Below are positions 10,629 to 19,559 of a stretch of DNA of 64,000 nucleotides, one piece after another. The stretch covers positions 62,001 through 126,000 of the forward strand of contig JAGVKG010000040.1 in NCBI GenBank assembly GCA_020050685.1, written 5' to 3'. The notes under the pieces were generated by a model. That model saw only the letters and a list, made by a program, of their open reading frames with translations. It was not told the origin of the DNA and made no database searches. The DNA comes from Candidatus Obscuribacterales bacterium. Its GTDB lineage: Bacteria > Cyanobacteriota > Vampirovibrionia > Obscuribacterales > Obscuribacteraceae. The first letter of the stretch is position 1, and the number at the start of each line of letters is the position of its first letter. Both the position numbers and the translations under genes were made by a program.

Positions 10629-12401
10629 ATGAAAGCAATAGAAAAAGGACAGATCCTGCGCATTAATTGCCCGGGATACGGTGAGCAATCGTATTGGAAT
10701 GTGGGTGCGGCACGACCGCTCGATGAATATCGCGTCGTTGTGGTCAACCCGACATCGATTTTGCATTTGTTTGATCAGAATCATGAAATGCAAGTGGAAA
10801 TTGATCAAGCAATCGCTGCTGGTCGCACTTCATACACTCTTTACGATAACCATGCAATTGAATCATTGCCTGACCAACTGAAAACGCGCTCAGAGGAATT
10901 GAAGAGATTTCTCGGCAACGGCGGTTTACTAGTCTATTTCCTCTGCTCGCCTTTCACGGTGGAAGGCAGGCCCGTGAACTATGACAATTACGCTTGGCTG
11001 GATGATTTGGTTGCCGATCGCCCGAGTGGCAAAAACGATCGCCACATGACGGCAGTGCAACGAGGCAAACATGGTGAGTTGGCACCCGGTGCGGAATTCT
11101 CGCCATTTGCTCCTTACCTCAAACACCAAGCAGTGGAGTGGCACACGCTGATTCGCTATGAATATTTGAGTGATGGTTATGAGATGCTGGCGGCTGCCGG
11201 TCAAGAAAAATGTATATCCGCGCAAAAAATGATTGGGGACAAGGGCGGACAGATTGTCTTTTTGCCAGCACCCTATCTGGCTGAATTTGATAAGCAATTG
11301 ATGGAATCAATTGAACTTTGGTATGCGCATTACTTGCAAGCCGAAGGCAAAGAAACAGCGCCGCATGAGCACCAGGATGATGCGCCCAAGTCTGAAGAAT
11401 CAAAGTACGAAGAGTTGCACCCGGATGCGCCAACGCAAACGCCTTATGAGCATGAGCCGGCTCATTATCATGAATCGCAAGACATGCCCGAGCCACATTA
11501 TGGCGAATATCATGAACAGTTAGACAAACCGATTTTTGCCGGCGATGATGATATGCAAGACTTTCTCATTCCTGATGATTCATCGGAAATTGCTACTGGT
11601 ATCAGGCAAGCAATAAACGATGCCGGCCCGTCGCCTGTCCATAGACCTGGTCCTGCAGTTGCGCCGCCACCAGCGGTGAAACCTTTCCGCCCCAATGGTG
11701 AAGGAGAGGCTATGGAGCTGATGGAGAAAATGGAAAAGATTTCCGAGCCGCCAGCACCAGAGTGGTGTATGAATTACACGTTCCCGGATCTGCAAAATTT
11801 GCGCGATGAATTGGGCCAGTTAAATCAAAAATTGGAAGAAACCCAATTTAAGATTGGCAATGTGGAAGGGCGAATTTCCACTATGGAGGAATTGAGAAAT
11901 TCACTTTTGTGGGGTCAACCGGAGGCGTTGAAAGCGGCTTGCGGTAAAGTGCTTGAACGTCTTGGTTGGCAGATGTTGCCGGCAGAAGACAATCCGGATG
12001 AGCTTTGGCTGGGTGAAGAGAACAATACTGCCGCTGTCGCTCATATCGTACGTTCAGAAACCGATGCGCGTCGTTCTGATGTTGCCCGATTGGCAGAATC
12101 GCTAATTTCATTTTGGGGCAAGCATGAAGTCGAGCCAAAGGGAATTTTGATTACGAGCACTTGGGCCGATTTGCCACCTGATGCGCGTTGCAATCCGGAT
12201 TATTCTGATTCATTGAATGAATTTGCCGCCAAGCGCCACATTTGTTTGATTAGCTCATGGCAGTTGCTTTGTATTTGGAAGGATTTAGAAGTTGGAAACT
12301 ATTCAGTCGATGATATTCGTGAAAGTTTGCTTTCCACAGATGGGCGGTTGCCTGGTTATGCTTTAGAAACTAGCCAACCGGCTTCTGCTTCCTCTGCTTA
12401 A
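10629..12401 (+). CDS. Hypothetical protein: N-terminal globular domain, coiled coil, nuclease-like C-terminus
   Basis: The protein has 590 residues from ATG at 10629 (GGAG at 10618-10621); a longer TTG start at 10611 would swallow the ribosome site. Residues 1-240 form a mixed alpha/beta domain ('RVVVVNPTSILHLF', 'GNGGLLVYFLCSPF', 'IVFLPAPYLAEF') that resembles a GATase/Rossmann-like fold, which is only an impression. Residues 245-370 are low-complexity, rich in His/Glu/Pro. A coiled coil ('LRDELGQLNQKLEETQFKIG') spans about 385-425. The last 150 residues resemble a restriction-endonuclase-like fold ('KAACGKVLERLGWQM', then 'GILITSTWADLP', then 'ISSWQLLCIWKDLE'), but no clear D-(D/E)xK triad is present. 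It lies 23 bases before the hybrid kinase and is probably in one operon with it. Function is unknown. Confidence 0.7.
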   Translation: MKAIEKGQILRINCPGYGEQSYWNVGAARPLDEYRVVVVNPTSILHLFDQNHEMQVEIDQAIAAGRTSYTLYDNHAIESLPDQLKTRSEELKRFLGNGGLLVYFLCSPFTVEGRPVNYDNYAWLDDLVADRPSGKNDRHMTAVQRGKHGELAPGAEFSPFAPYLKHQAVEWHTLIRYEYLSDGYEMLAAAGQEKCISAQKMIGDKGGQIVFLPAPYLAEFDKQLMESIELWYAHYLQAEGKETAPHEHQDDAPKSEESKYEELHPDAPTQTPYEHEPAHYHESQDMPEPHYGEYHEQLDKPIFAGDDDMQDFLIPDDSSEIATGIRQAINDAGPSPVHRPGPAVAPPPAVKPFRPNGEGEAMELMEKMEKISEPPAPEWCMNYTFPDLQNLRDELGQLNQKLEETQFKIGNVEGRISTMEELRNSLLWGQPEALKAACGKVLERLGWQMLPAEDNPDELWLGEENNTAAVAHIVRSETDARRSDVARLAESLISFWGKHEVEPKGILITSTWADLPPDARCNPDYSDSLNEFAAKRHICLISSWQLLCIWKDLEVGNYSVDDIRESLLSTDGRLPGYALETSQPASASSA

Positions 12402-12424
12402 TTTAAGGATGAAATTACGCAACT

Positions 12425-14218
12425 ATGCCGGCAAACTTTGGCAAAATTCCCCACGATAATCTAGATCGCATATTGCAAAAAATTGAGCAAGTGCGGCAAG
12501 CAATGTTGTCTCGTTTACGGGGCTTAGGCGCACAAAATGAGGACTTGGAGGACTGTCGAATAAAGTTTGACCAATTGAATAGTCAGATTCAAGACGTGAT
12601 TCGGCACAGAGCAGAATTCCTCGTCAATTTGAGTCATGAACTGCGCACACCATTAACCGGTGTTATGTCCATGAGTCGAATGATGATGGATGCGGAATTA
12701 TCCGATGAGCAAATGGAGCAACTTAGAATCATACGTGAATCGAGCGATGCTCTCTTGGAAATCATCAATGATGCAGTACTGTTTTCGCGTGTCGAGTCCG
12801 GCAATTTGGAAAGTCCGGAAGATGAATGCAATCTCGCTCAAGTAGTGGAAGGCTGTGTCAATCTGGCTAATGAAAAGGCTAAACGCAAGGGAAGCGTTTT
12901 GATGACTTTCATTTCGCCGGAGGCACCGCGGATGGTGCGAGCCGATCCAGTTAGATTGAGACAAATACTGCTTCATCTGATTAATTATCTAATCAGCTTG
13001 ACACAAGCAGCAGAAATTGCCGTCCGTGTAGAGCCAGATGCTACGATGGCGGGCGGCAAGAATAGATACAGATTTTTGGTTTCAGCTTCCGGTCTGTCAT
13101 TGGCAGGACAATCGCGGGAAAAATTCTTTGAGCCATTTGCAAAAACTTTAGCTGCTATCGATAGCAAGCAAACCACAAGCGGACTTTCGCTGGCGATTTG
13201 CAAAAGTTTGGTAGCAGTCATGGGTGGCGAAATTGGTGTAGACAGCACTTATGAAGACGGTGCGGCGTTTTGGTTTTCTGTGCCTTTAACAGAAATTGCC
13301 GTTGAGTCTCCGAGGCTGTCTGCGCAGCCAGACATTAGTAATCTCAAAGTACTTGTAGTTGGTGCCAGACCAGGTGTCGTGAATATGGTCGGCACTTATT
13401 TGGATAGCTGGGGAGTGACTAGCGAACTTTCTTTGACTGCAAATGAAGCCTTGCGTTTCTTGAGGCAGGCACAAGTTATGGGTAGTATGTTTGATGCAGT
13501 AATTTGTGAGGCGAAAGTTGACAGCCAAGACGCATTTGATTTTGCCCAGACGATAAAAGTCGACCCGGCATTTTCCAGTGTGCGCACTATTTTGATTTCC
13601 CCGAGTGGCGATGAACCGACGCCTGAAGAACAAATGATCTTTTGGTCTTGCATCTGTGGTCCAATTAATCAGTCCAATATTTATGACTGCCTGACTGATC
13701 TAGCTAAGGCGCAGCAAGTGCGTGCCTCTGCCTCATCTGCCGAGGAAGCAAAATCAGTTTTGTCGGCGATGAGTCAAGCATCAACCTTGAGCAAGCCGCC
13801 GCAAGCAATCAATCAAACGGAACCAATGGGCGAAGGGCCGCTTGTGCTTGTTGTTGATGACAATGCCCTCAATCGGCAGGTGGCATGTTTGCAGTTGCAG
13901 AAGCTCGGCTACTCCTGTCTAATGGCGGTTAATGGTCGGGAAGCAATCGAGGCCGTGCAAGCACGGGACTTTTTGCTGGTGTTGATGGATTGCCGGATGC
14001 CGGAAATGGATGGCTATGAAGCAACCAAGGTGATTCGCCAAATGGAGGCGGGAACTGGCAAACATGTGCCAATTGTTGCCTTAACGGCTCAAGCCTTAGC
14101 CGGCGATCGGGAAAAGTGTCTGGAATGTGGCATGGATGAATACCTGAGCAAGCCTGTCGACCTTATCCGCTTGCGCCAGATTTTGGAGCAATGGTCGGCT
14201 GCGAAATCGGCACATTAA
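12425..14218 (+). CDS. Hybrid histidine kinase-like protein with degenerate ATPase, pseudo-receiver and intact receiver
   Basis: The protein has 597 residues, no membrane segment and an N-terminal coiled region. The dimerisation box is canonical: 'FLVNLSHELRTPLTGVM' with H71. The ATP-binding lobe is degraded: the N-box reads 'RLRQILLHLINYLISLT' (catalytic Asn replaced by Tyr), G1 reads 'LVSASGLSL' (Asp lost), and G2 reads 'TSGLSLAI', while the F-box 'KFFEPFAK' is kept. Residues about 318-425 are a receiver-like domain without its acidic pair, phosphoacceptor Asp or Lys. Residues about 470-595 form a canonical receiver: 'VLVVDDNALNR' (about 475), 'LMDCRMPEMDG' (Asp about 520), 'ALTAQ', 'YLSKPVD' (Lys about 574). 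The likely role is a cytosolic phosphotransfer or phosphatase module rather than an autokinase (inference). It sits in one operon with the gene before it. Confidence 0.85.
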   Translation: MPANFGKIPHDNLDRILQKIEQVRQAMLSRLRGLGAQNEDLEDCRIKFDQLNSQIQDVIRHRAEFLVNLSHELRTPLTGVMSMSRMMMDAELSDEQMEQLRIIRESSDALLEIINDAVLFSRVESGNLESPEDECNLAQVVEGCVNLANEKAKRKGSVLMTFISPEAPRMVRADPVRLRQILLHLINYLISLTQAAEIAVRVEPDATMAGGKNRYRFLVSASGLSLAGQSREKFFEPFAKTLAAIDSKQTTSGLSLAICKSLVAVMGGEIGVDSTYEDGAAFWFSVPLTEIAVESPRLSAQPDISNLKVLVVGARPGVVNMVGTYLDSWGVTSELSLTANEALRFLRQAQVMGSMFDAVICEAKVDSQDAFDFAQTIKVDPAFSSVRTILISPSGDEPTPEEQMIFWSCICGPINQSNIYDCLTDLAKAQQVRASASSAEEAKSVLSAMSQASTLSKPPQAINQTEPMGEGPLVLVVDDNALNRQVACLQLQKLGYSCLMAVNGREAIEAVQARDFLLVLMDCRMPEMDGYEATKVIRQMEAGTGKHVPIVALTAQALAGDREKCLECGMDEYLSKPVDLIRLRQILEQWSAAKSAH

Positions 14219-14343
14219 TGCGGTAAATACGAATTTTGCCCTGAAATGAGGGGGAGGACTACGAGTCGGCCACTAGGCAAGGCGCGATCCTTACATTACC
14301 ATTGGCACACAGTCAGTTTCTCTGCAAAAGAGGTCATCGGCAA

Positions 14344-16203
14344 ATGGTCAGAGCGCCTAGTGGCAGCGAATTTAATCTAGAAAATCCATCTCCATCTGGT
14401 GGAGAAGGAGGGACGTTTGCAACGGATGTTCTGGGCGCCGCCTATGGTCCGACATCTCGTGGTCTGGCTCCGATGAATCCGTTGTTGTCCATAGGATCCT
14501 TGGTTGAAAGGGGTGCGCTGAACGTACCACCAATATTTGAGTCGCCTGCGGTTAACTCAGCGGGCTTCGTCACACCGGAAATTCTTAAGCTAAATCCGAT
14601 TATGCCGCTGGTGATGAATCGTGACATTCAGATAGAAAATTTTTCCGATCCTAAAACATTTTCCTCAATTCAACGTTTAGAAGAATTGGCCCGGAACAAA
14701 CAATTAAAGGCAATTGAAACAGTTGAAGCGAGTGAAAAGCACAGAGCTGACTTTTTAATCAAAGCTGACGGCACAGTTCAGTTGTTGAATAACGCGTACA
14801 GCGCAGCTCAAGACAAATCCAACTTGGTAATTGCTGTAGAGAAGCCAACGGATAATGAATCGGCGATTGCCCAAAAGCAAACGGTTAATGCATTTATTGA
14901 TCAGTATGCTTCGAAATTCTTGTTGAGTCGCAATGACGGCGGAGTAATTGCAGTCAATGATAAAGAGAAAGTACTCTCTGATGAACTCAAGAATTTGTTG
15001 ACTACACCGGATGAAACAGGTGAAGTGTTTGGAGCAGAAGAAGGACGAAAATTCCAAGACTTCAACAGGGCACTTGCGCCAGCCTTGGATGGCACGGCAA
15101 GTGAGGGAACAATAACCAAAGAAGCTACTCAACGAATGTTCCGAGGAGCAACCGCAACTCCTGGCGATAATGAAACATCACACACTGTAAAGGATGTTCT
15201 TGCTTTTACTTATTCACAGGGCAAAGAAAACTCTGAATCGCATATTAGTACGGCCAAGAACGGTACGATTCTGCTTGGTACGTATGGTCTAACGTTCAAA
15301 AAGATTTCCGATTGGCTATTGGTTGATGAGCTTGGCATACCTAAAAACAATAGATGGAAAGATGCAGAAGACGATGAGATTGCCGAGATTATAAAGGAAT
15401 ATGCCGGTTGGGCTAATGTGCCTACAAACTTCAAAAAAGTGTTTGCTTCTAAGAGTGGACGCAAGCGACTTGCAGCATTCTTAGACAAACTCGATAAGCT
15501 TGGTCATGGTGAAAAACTATCTGCCAAAGAAATGGCTTCACTTCGCCAAGATATGAAAGAGTTGTTGCCGAAGGACCTGCAATCAAAAATTGCAAGTGAC
15601 CTTATTAAGAAGTATGACGTTGCAACTGGTGGTCACCACGATGCAGGCAAAATTGCATTGATGTGGGCGCTAGACGGTAAAAATCCCCAAGCCGGCAAAT
15701 CGTATCAGGCTTTGGAGCAAGGTGCAAAAAATGTGGCGAACATTTCCAAAGCAAGAGCACAGAATCCAGATCAGGACCTTAGCTTCGTTAACGAAGCAAG
15801 CAAGAGTAATGACGGCACACCGGCTCCGTCAAAACTCTCTTTAGGCAAGGCTGCAGAACGCGTTGCAAACAGAATGCATAGAACCGGAAGGTGTGCAGCA
15901 GGTGTACAGTACGCCCTGCAAGACGTTGGGCTTGGCCAGTTTGTTGGAAGTGGTGATGCCTGGACAATGGGCAAAAAACTGGTCAACAGTCGTAAGTTTG
16001 TTGTAATTGATGCGAGTGAGGCTCAAAAGGATGATATTGTCGTACGTCGTTGGGCTCACGATCCTAATGGCGCCGGACATATCGCTGTGATTAGTAAAAA
16101 GGACGAAAGCGGACGTCTTCTTGAATCTAGCGATCACACAACGCAACTTAGCATGAGTCACCCCAGATACGACAAGACAGTATTCTTACGCTATATAGGC
16201 TAA
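14344..16203 (+). CDS. Large protein with C-terminal CHAP-like cysteine hydrolase domain
   Basis: The protein has 619 residues from ATG 14344, preceded by AGAGG; a TTG at 14302 would add 14 residues. There is no signal peptide. Residues 1-420 are mostly helical, charged and unassigned. The C-terminal 120 residues look like a CHAP/NlpC-P60-type papain-fold amidase: the nucleophile motif 'GRCAAGVQYALQDVG', then 'AQKDDIVVRR', then the His motif 'GAGHIAVISKK' and 'LESSDHTTQ'. Members of these families cut peptidoglycan stem peptides or amide bonds. A shorter, apparently inactive relative lies at 53901-54713. The missing export signal leaves open whether the substrate is the cell wall or another peptide. 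Confidence 0.65.
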   Translation: MVRAPSGSEFNLENPSPSGGEGGTFATDVLGAAYGPTSRGLAPMNPLLSIGSLVERGALNVPPIFESPAVNSAGFVTPEILKLNPIMPLVMNRDIQIENFSDPKTFSSIQRLEELARNKQLKAIETVEASEKHRADFLIKADGTVQLLNNAYSAAQDKSNLVIAVEKPTDNESAIAQKQTVNAFIDQYASKFLLSRNDGGVIAVNDKEKVLSDELKNLLTTPDETGEVFGAEEGRKFQDFNRALAPALDGTASEGTITKEATQRMFRGATATPGDNETSHTVKDVLAFTYSQGKENSESHISTAKNGTILLGTYGLTFKKISDWLLVDELGIPKNNRWKDAEDDEIAEIIKEYAGWANVPTNFKKVFASKSGRKRLAAFLDKLDKLGHGEKLSAKEMASLRQDMKELLPKDLQSKIASDLIKKYDVATGGHHDAGKIALMWALDGKNPQAGKSYQALEQGAKNVANISKARAQNPDQDLSFVNEASKSNDGTPAPSKLSLGKAAERVANRMHRTGRCAAGVQYALQDVGLGQFVGSGDAWTMGKKLVNSRKFVVIDASEAQKDDIVVRRWAHDPNGAGHIAVISKKDESGRLLESSDHTTQLSMSHPRYDKTVFLRYIG

Positions 16204-16215
16204 TTCTCGTGAGAT

Positions 16216-16482
16216 CTAGTGCCCGTAACGGAAGTACGGGTTGTAGATTCGTGCACCTAAACCACGGTGGCGGCGCCATTGTCCTGGTGCCCAGTAGACA
16301 TTTGGATTGGACCTGCCGTAGTAGCCAGGCTGAGGTGCATAATATGGCTGTGAGTAGACTCGACGTTGATGCTTGTTGAAGTCCTTCCAATCATGGTCAT
16401 CGAAGTCACGATCTGCCATCGCTGGTGCTATTGGTCCTAGGATTACCCAGGATAGCAATGCAATTAAGCTCAGACGTTTCAT
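16216..16482 (-). CDS. Small basic secreted protein rich in Tyr/Arg/Pro
   Basis: The protein has 88 residues from ATG at 16482, which has AGGAG about eight bases upstream; the longer reading from 16533 has no such site. 'MKRLSLIALLSWVILGPIA' followed by 'PAMA' is a clear Sec signal peptide with an Ala-x-Ala cleavage site. The mature part of about 65 residues is rich in Tyr, Arg, His, Asp and Pro ('YSQPYYAPQPGYYGRSNP') and ends 'YFRYGH'. No family is recognised; it could be a periplasmic or surface protein. It is convergent with the CHAP-like gene, 12 bases away. Confidence 0.7.
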   Translation of the reverse strand: MKRLSLIALLSWVILGPIAPAMADRDFDDHDWKDFNKHQRRVYSQPYYAPQPGYYGRSNPNVYWAPGQWRRHRGLGARIYNPYFRYGH

Positions 16483-16567
16483 AATAAGTTCTCCTATTAT
16501 CAAGCAGGCATATGCCAGCTCTGTGCTGCCCACTAAGACGGCTCATTTTGGCTTAAGGTTCCTTTAT

Positions 16568-16687
16568 TAAATGCTCCGTCGCTGGTGCAAAGCACCAGCT
16601 CCTCCGCATGTGGACACGCTTCGCTCCGCACCGCTCCTCGCGGTGCTGCACTACGCTGGTGTTTGGTTTCATAAATGCTCCGTCGCT
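16568..16687. repeat. Direct repeat enclosing two hairpins
   Basis: TAAATGCTCCGTCGCT occurs at 16568-16583 and again at 16672-16687. Between them are two strong hairpins: GCTGGTGC-aaa-GCACCAGC (16581-16599) and GCACCGC-tcctc-GCGGTGC (16628-16646). It fills much of the 299-base gap before ppk. A short reading frame across it (16571-16756) looks accidental. It may be a small mobile or REP-like element flanked by its own repeat, or a structured leader; the sequence does not decide. Confidence 0.6.
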
Positions 16688-16781
16688 TTCATTTCTAATT
16701 TAAGTTGTCAATTCATTCAAATTGTTTCAGATAGTCTGACCATGACATCTGGCTAATCAACATCTAGACTACAATTAGAGT

Positions 16782-18971
16782 ATGTCTATACAGAAGAAAT
16801 CAGAATCTGCTGATCAGAGCGATTTGCTTCCTGGTGCGACCGATTTTGCGGTCGATGCCAATTCGCTTGCCGATCTTTCAGATATCGTATCGCTTAACGA
16901 TCCGAGACTCTACTTTAATCGTGAACTGAGTTTGCTCGAGTTCCAGAAGCGAGTTTTGGAAGAAGCGGAGAGTGATACCAATCCGCTGCTCGAGCGTTTC
17001 AAGTTTCTTTCCATTCTTGGTTCCAACCTCGATGAATTTTTCATGGTTCGTGTTGCTGGATTGAAGCGACAGTTGGAAATCGGCAATATTAGTGTCGGTC
17101 CTGATGGACTTTCTCCCAGCGAACAGTTGGAAGCAATTCATGTACAAGTAGCAAACTTGGTGGAGAGAGCAAACATTTGTCTGCGCGAGCAATTGCTGCC
17201 GGACTTGCAGAAGGAACACGTTCATATTCGCAAGTATGAAGAATTGAGCGATGAGGAGCGTACTCAGCTGGAAGCATATTTCATGCTGAATATATTTCCT
17301 GTGCTGACACCACTGGCGGTGGACCCAGGTCATCCGTTTCCGCATATTTCCAATCTCAGTCTTAATTTGGCTGTCTTGATTCGCAACAAGAAGGGCGAAG
17401 AGCGCTTTGCGCGCGTTAAGATCCCCGAAGGTTTGCCGCAGCTGATACCAATTGAACAGGCTTCTTCAACTAAAACAATTGCTGGTTTGCCTAAGCCGCA
17501 GTCGTACATTTGGTTGGACGATGTGATTAGTGCTAATCTGGCTGTGCTTTTCCCAGGCATGAAAGTTGTCGAAGCTTTTCCTTTCCACATCACGCGAGAC
17601 GCGGAAGTGGAAATTCAAGAGTGGGAAGCGGAAGACTTGCTTGAGACAATGGAAGAAGGACTGAGGCAACGGCGCTTTGGCGATGTGATTCGCGTTACCG
17701 TGGATCATTCAATGCCAGATCGATTATTGGATATCTTGGTCAGCAATTTGGAAATTGGTGTGGAAGATGTCTATCGTGCTTATGGTCGCATTCCACTGTC
17801 CAGTCTCAAATTTATTTGTGCGCTCGATAGACCGGATTTAAAAGATGCGCCATTCTTGCCGGCTTTGCCAACCATGCTCAATCCGGAAACGCAGGAAGAA
17901 GATACATTCGCTGCAATTCGCCGGCGTGATATTTTGCTGCATCACCCATTCGATTCGTTTCAACCGATTGTCAATTTCTTGCGCCTAGCGGCTCAAGATC
18001 CACAAGTGCTGGCAATTAAGATGACACTTTATCGTGTCGGTCGAAATTCACCGGTGGTTGAAGCCTTGCTGGAAGCGATGAAAAAAGGCAAGCAAGTCGC
18101 AGTGCTGGTGGAATTGAAGGCGCGCTTTGATGAAGAGAGCAACATTGAATGGGCACGAGCCCTGGAACGTGAGGGTGCTCACGTTGTCTATGGTTTGTTG
18201 GGATTGAAGATCCACTCGAAAGTTGCGCTTGTCGTGCGCAAAGAAGGCGATGCGATTCGTCGCTATGTGCACTTGGGTACAGGCAACTACAATCCAATGA
18301 CAGCGCATTTGTATACGGACTTGGCAATGCTGACAGCCAATGAAAAGATTGGCTCTGATGTTACCGATTTGTTCAATTACCTGACCGGCTACTCTGCCAA
18401 ACGCGACTATCGCAAGTTGTTGGTGGCACCAATTAATATGCGCGAGCGTTTTGAATCTTTGATTCGCCGCGAAATTGAGCATCAACAAAATGGCGAACAA
18501 GGTCATCTGATTTTTAAGATCAATTCGCTTGTCGATGAAGAAATAATTCGTCTTCTCTATGAGGCTTCACAAGCTGGTGTAAAGATTGATTTGCTTTGCC
18601 GCGGCATTTGTTGCTTGCGCCCAGGCATTGCTGGAATCTCTGAAAATATTCGCGTGATCAGCATTGTTGGACGTTTCTTAGAACACAGCCGCATTTTTTA
18701 CTTCCGCAATGGTGGCAAGGAAGAAATATATTTGGGCAGCGCCGACCTGATGCCACGCAATTTAGATCGCCGCGTGGAAATACTTTTCCCTGTCGAAGAT
18801 CAGAAGCTGGCTAAGTTCTTGCGCGACGATGTCTTGCCTGTGTACCTGGCTGATTGTGTCAAATCACGCTACATGCAACCAAACGGCAACTATGTTCGCT
18901 CCGAACACAAACACCAAGGCGCTTGCTTTAACAGTCAGCTTTCCTTCATGCAACGCTGCTGGCTGAAATAA
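16782..18971 (+). CDS. ppk1: Polyphosphate kinase 1
   Basis: The enzyme makes long-chain inorganic polyphosphate reversibly from ATP. It has 729 residues, the usual family length. The N-terminal domain begins with the family signature 'YFNRELSLLEFQKRVLEEA'. The first catalytic His is in 'LKIHSKVALV' (about residue 478, equivalent to E. coli H435), followed by 'HLGTGNYNP'. The second conserved His is in 'RFLEHSRIFYF' (E. coli H592 equivalent), followed by 'YLGSADLMPRNLDRRVE'. The gene stands alone between a structured repeat and the convergent pterin dehydratase gene. A possible PhoB-type operator lies about 0.45 kb beyond its end but faces the next gene. Confidence 0.97.
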   Translation: MSIQKKSESADQSDLLPGATDFAVDANSLADLSDIVSLNDPRLYFNRELSLLEFQKRVLEEAESDTNPLLERFKFLSILGSNLDEFFMVRVAGLKRQLEIGNISVGPDGLSPSEQLEAIHVQVANLVERANICLREQLLPDLQKEHVHIRKYEELSDEERTQLEAYFMLNIFPVLTPLAVDPGHPFPHISNLSLNLAVLIRNKKGEERFARVKIPEGLPQLIPIEQASSTKTIAGLPKPQSYIWLDDVISANLAVLFPGMKVVEAFPFHITRDAEVEIQEWEAEDLLETMEEGLRQRRFGDVIRVTVDHSMPDRLLDILVSNLEIGVEDVYRAYGRIPLSSLKFICALDRPDLKDAPFLPALPTMLNPETQEEDTFAAIRRRDILLHHPFDSFQPIVNFLRLAAQDPQVLAIKMTLYRVGRNSPVVEALLEAMKKGKQVAVLVELKARFDEESNIEWARALEREGAHVVYGLLGLKIHSKVALVVRKEGDAIRRYVHLGTGNYNPMTAHLYTDLAMLTANEKIGSDVTDLFNYLTGYSAKRDYRKLLVAPINMRERFESLIRREIEHQQNGEQGHLIFKINSLVDEEIIRLLYEASQAGVKIDLLCRGICCLRPGIAGISENIRVISIVGRFLEHSRIFYFRNGGKEEIYLGSADLMPRNLDRRVEILFPVEDQKLAKFLRDDVLPVYLADCVKSRYMQPNGNYVRSEHKHQGACFNSQLSFMQRCWLK

Positions 18972-18989
18972 TCAGGCAATTGTTTGACT

Positions 18990-19316
18990 CTACTGGCTGG
19001 CTTTGTCGATTTTGGCAGCTAAGATAAAGTCGCTTTCGGTTAAGCCGTCAATTTTGTGGGTCCAGAGATCTATCTTTAACTCGCCCCAGCGGACAAGCAG
19101 GTCGGGGTGATGCCCCTGCTCTTCGGCAATCGCACCGATTTTGTTGGCTAGTTTGAGAGATTCTAGGAAATCTTTTACTTTGATGGTTTTGAGGAGATGC
19201 TTATCGTCCTTAACCTCCCAGCCTTGAAGCTGAGACAAAAGTGGTTGGATTTCAACGCGGGTGAGTGGTGGAACGCCGCCCCGGCAGGGGATACAGGATT
19301 TTTCTGCAAGTGACAT
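18990..19316 (-). CDS. phhB: Pterin-4a-carbinolamine dehydratase
   Basis: The protein has 108 residues, full length for the PCD/DCoH family. The active-site motif 'EEQGHHPDLLVRWGELKI' is followed by 'LWTHKIDGLTESDFILAAKI', which is diagnostic. The enzyme dehydrates 4a-hydroxytetrahydrobiopterin to recycle the pterin cofactor of aromatic amino acid hydroxylases; no hydroxylase is in the window. ATG 19316 has a good GGAGG site. A Cys-x-x-Cys pair near the N-terminus ('SCIPCRGG') is also common in cyanobacterial members. It converges with ppk1. Confidence 0.93.
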   Translation of the reverse strand: MSLAEKSCIPCRGGVPPLTRVEIQPLLSQLQGWEVKDDKHLLKTIKVKDFLESLKLANKIGAIAEEQGHHPDLLVRWGELKIDLWTHKIDGLTESDFILAAKIDKASQ

Positions 19317-19421
19317 GAGCTAACCTCCAAGTCCGATATCTCTTAAATTAGCACCGATGTATCGGCTCTCCCTTAAGATGGAAACATACGGCTTCACAAT
19401 ACGTCATTAGCATTTAGCTCG

Positions 19422-19484
19422 TTCCTCATTGTGACCTCACGGAGACCTCACATAGAGCTCATTTAAAAGATGTAGCTTTAAGAT
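19422..19484 (+). promoter_or_regulatory. Tandem 11-bp direct repeats and -10 box (PhoB/OmpR-type operator candidate)
   Basis: Four 8-bp units repeat with an exact 11-bp period: TTCCTCAT (19422), GACCTCAC (19433), GACCTCAC (19444) and GAGCTCAT (19455), each separated by 3 bases. The last unit ends 16 bases before a plausible -10 box TAAGAT (19479-19484), so the repeats occupy the -35 position. This layout is typical of activators of the OmpR/PhoB class. The predicted transcript would lead into the TonB-C-like gene at 19560. Confidence 0.5.
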
Positions 19485-19559
19485 GAATCCTTGTGTCTGG
19501 GAATAAAGTGTTAGGTGGCAGACGGGGACTGCACTAAATAATGATCCGGCGGGTGACCC

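Noticed and set aside
10298-10808. Minus-strand frames in the gap and early part of the 10629 gene
   Set aside because: They cross a terminator and a REP-like hairpin, lack domains, and overlap a better-supported gene.
16571-16756. Short plus-strand reading frame of 61 codons
   Set aside because: It runs through the two hairpins and direct repeats, has Cys/Pro-rich random composition and no ribosome site.
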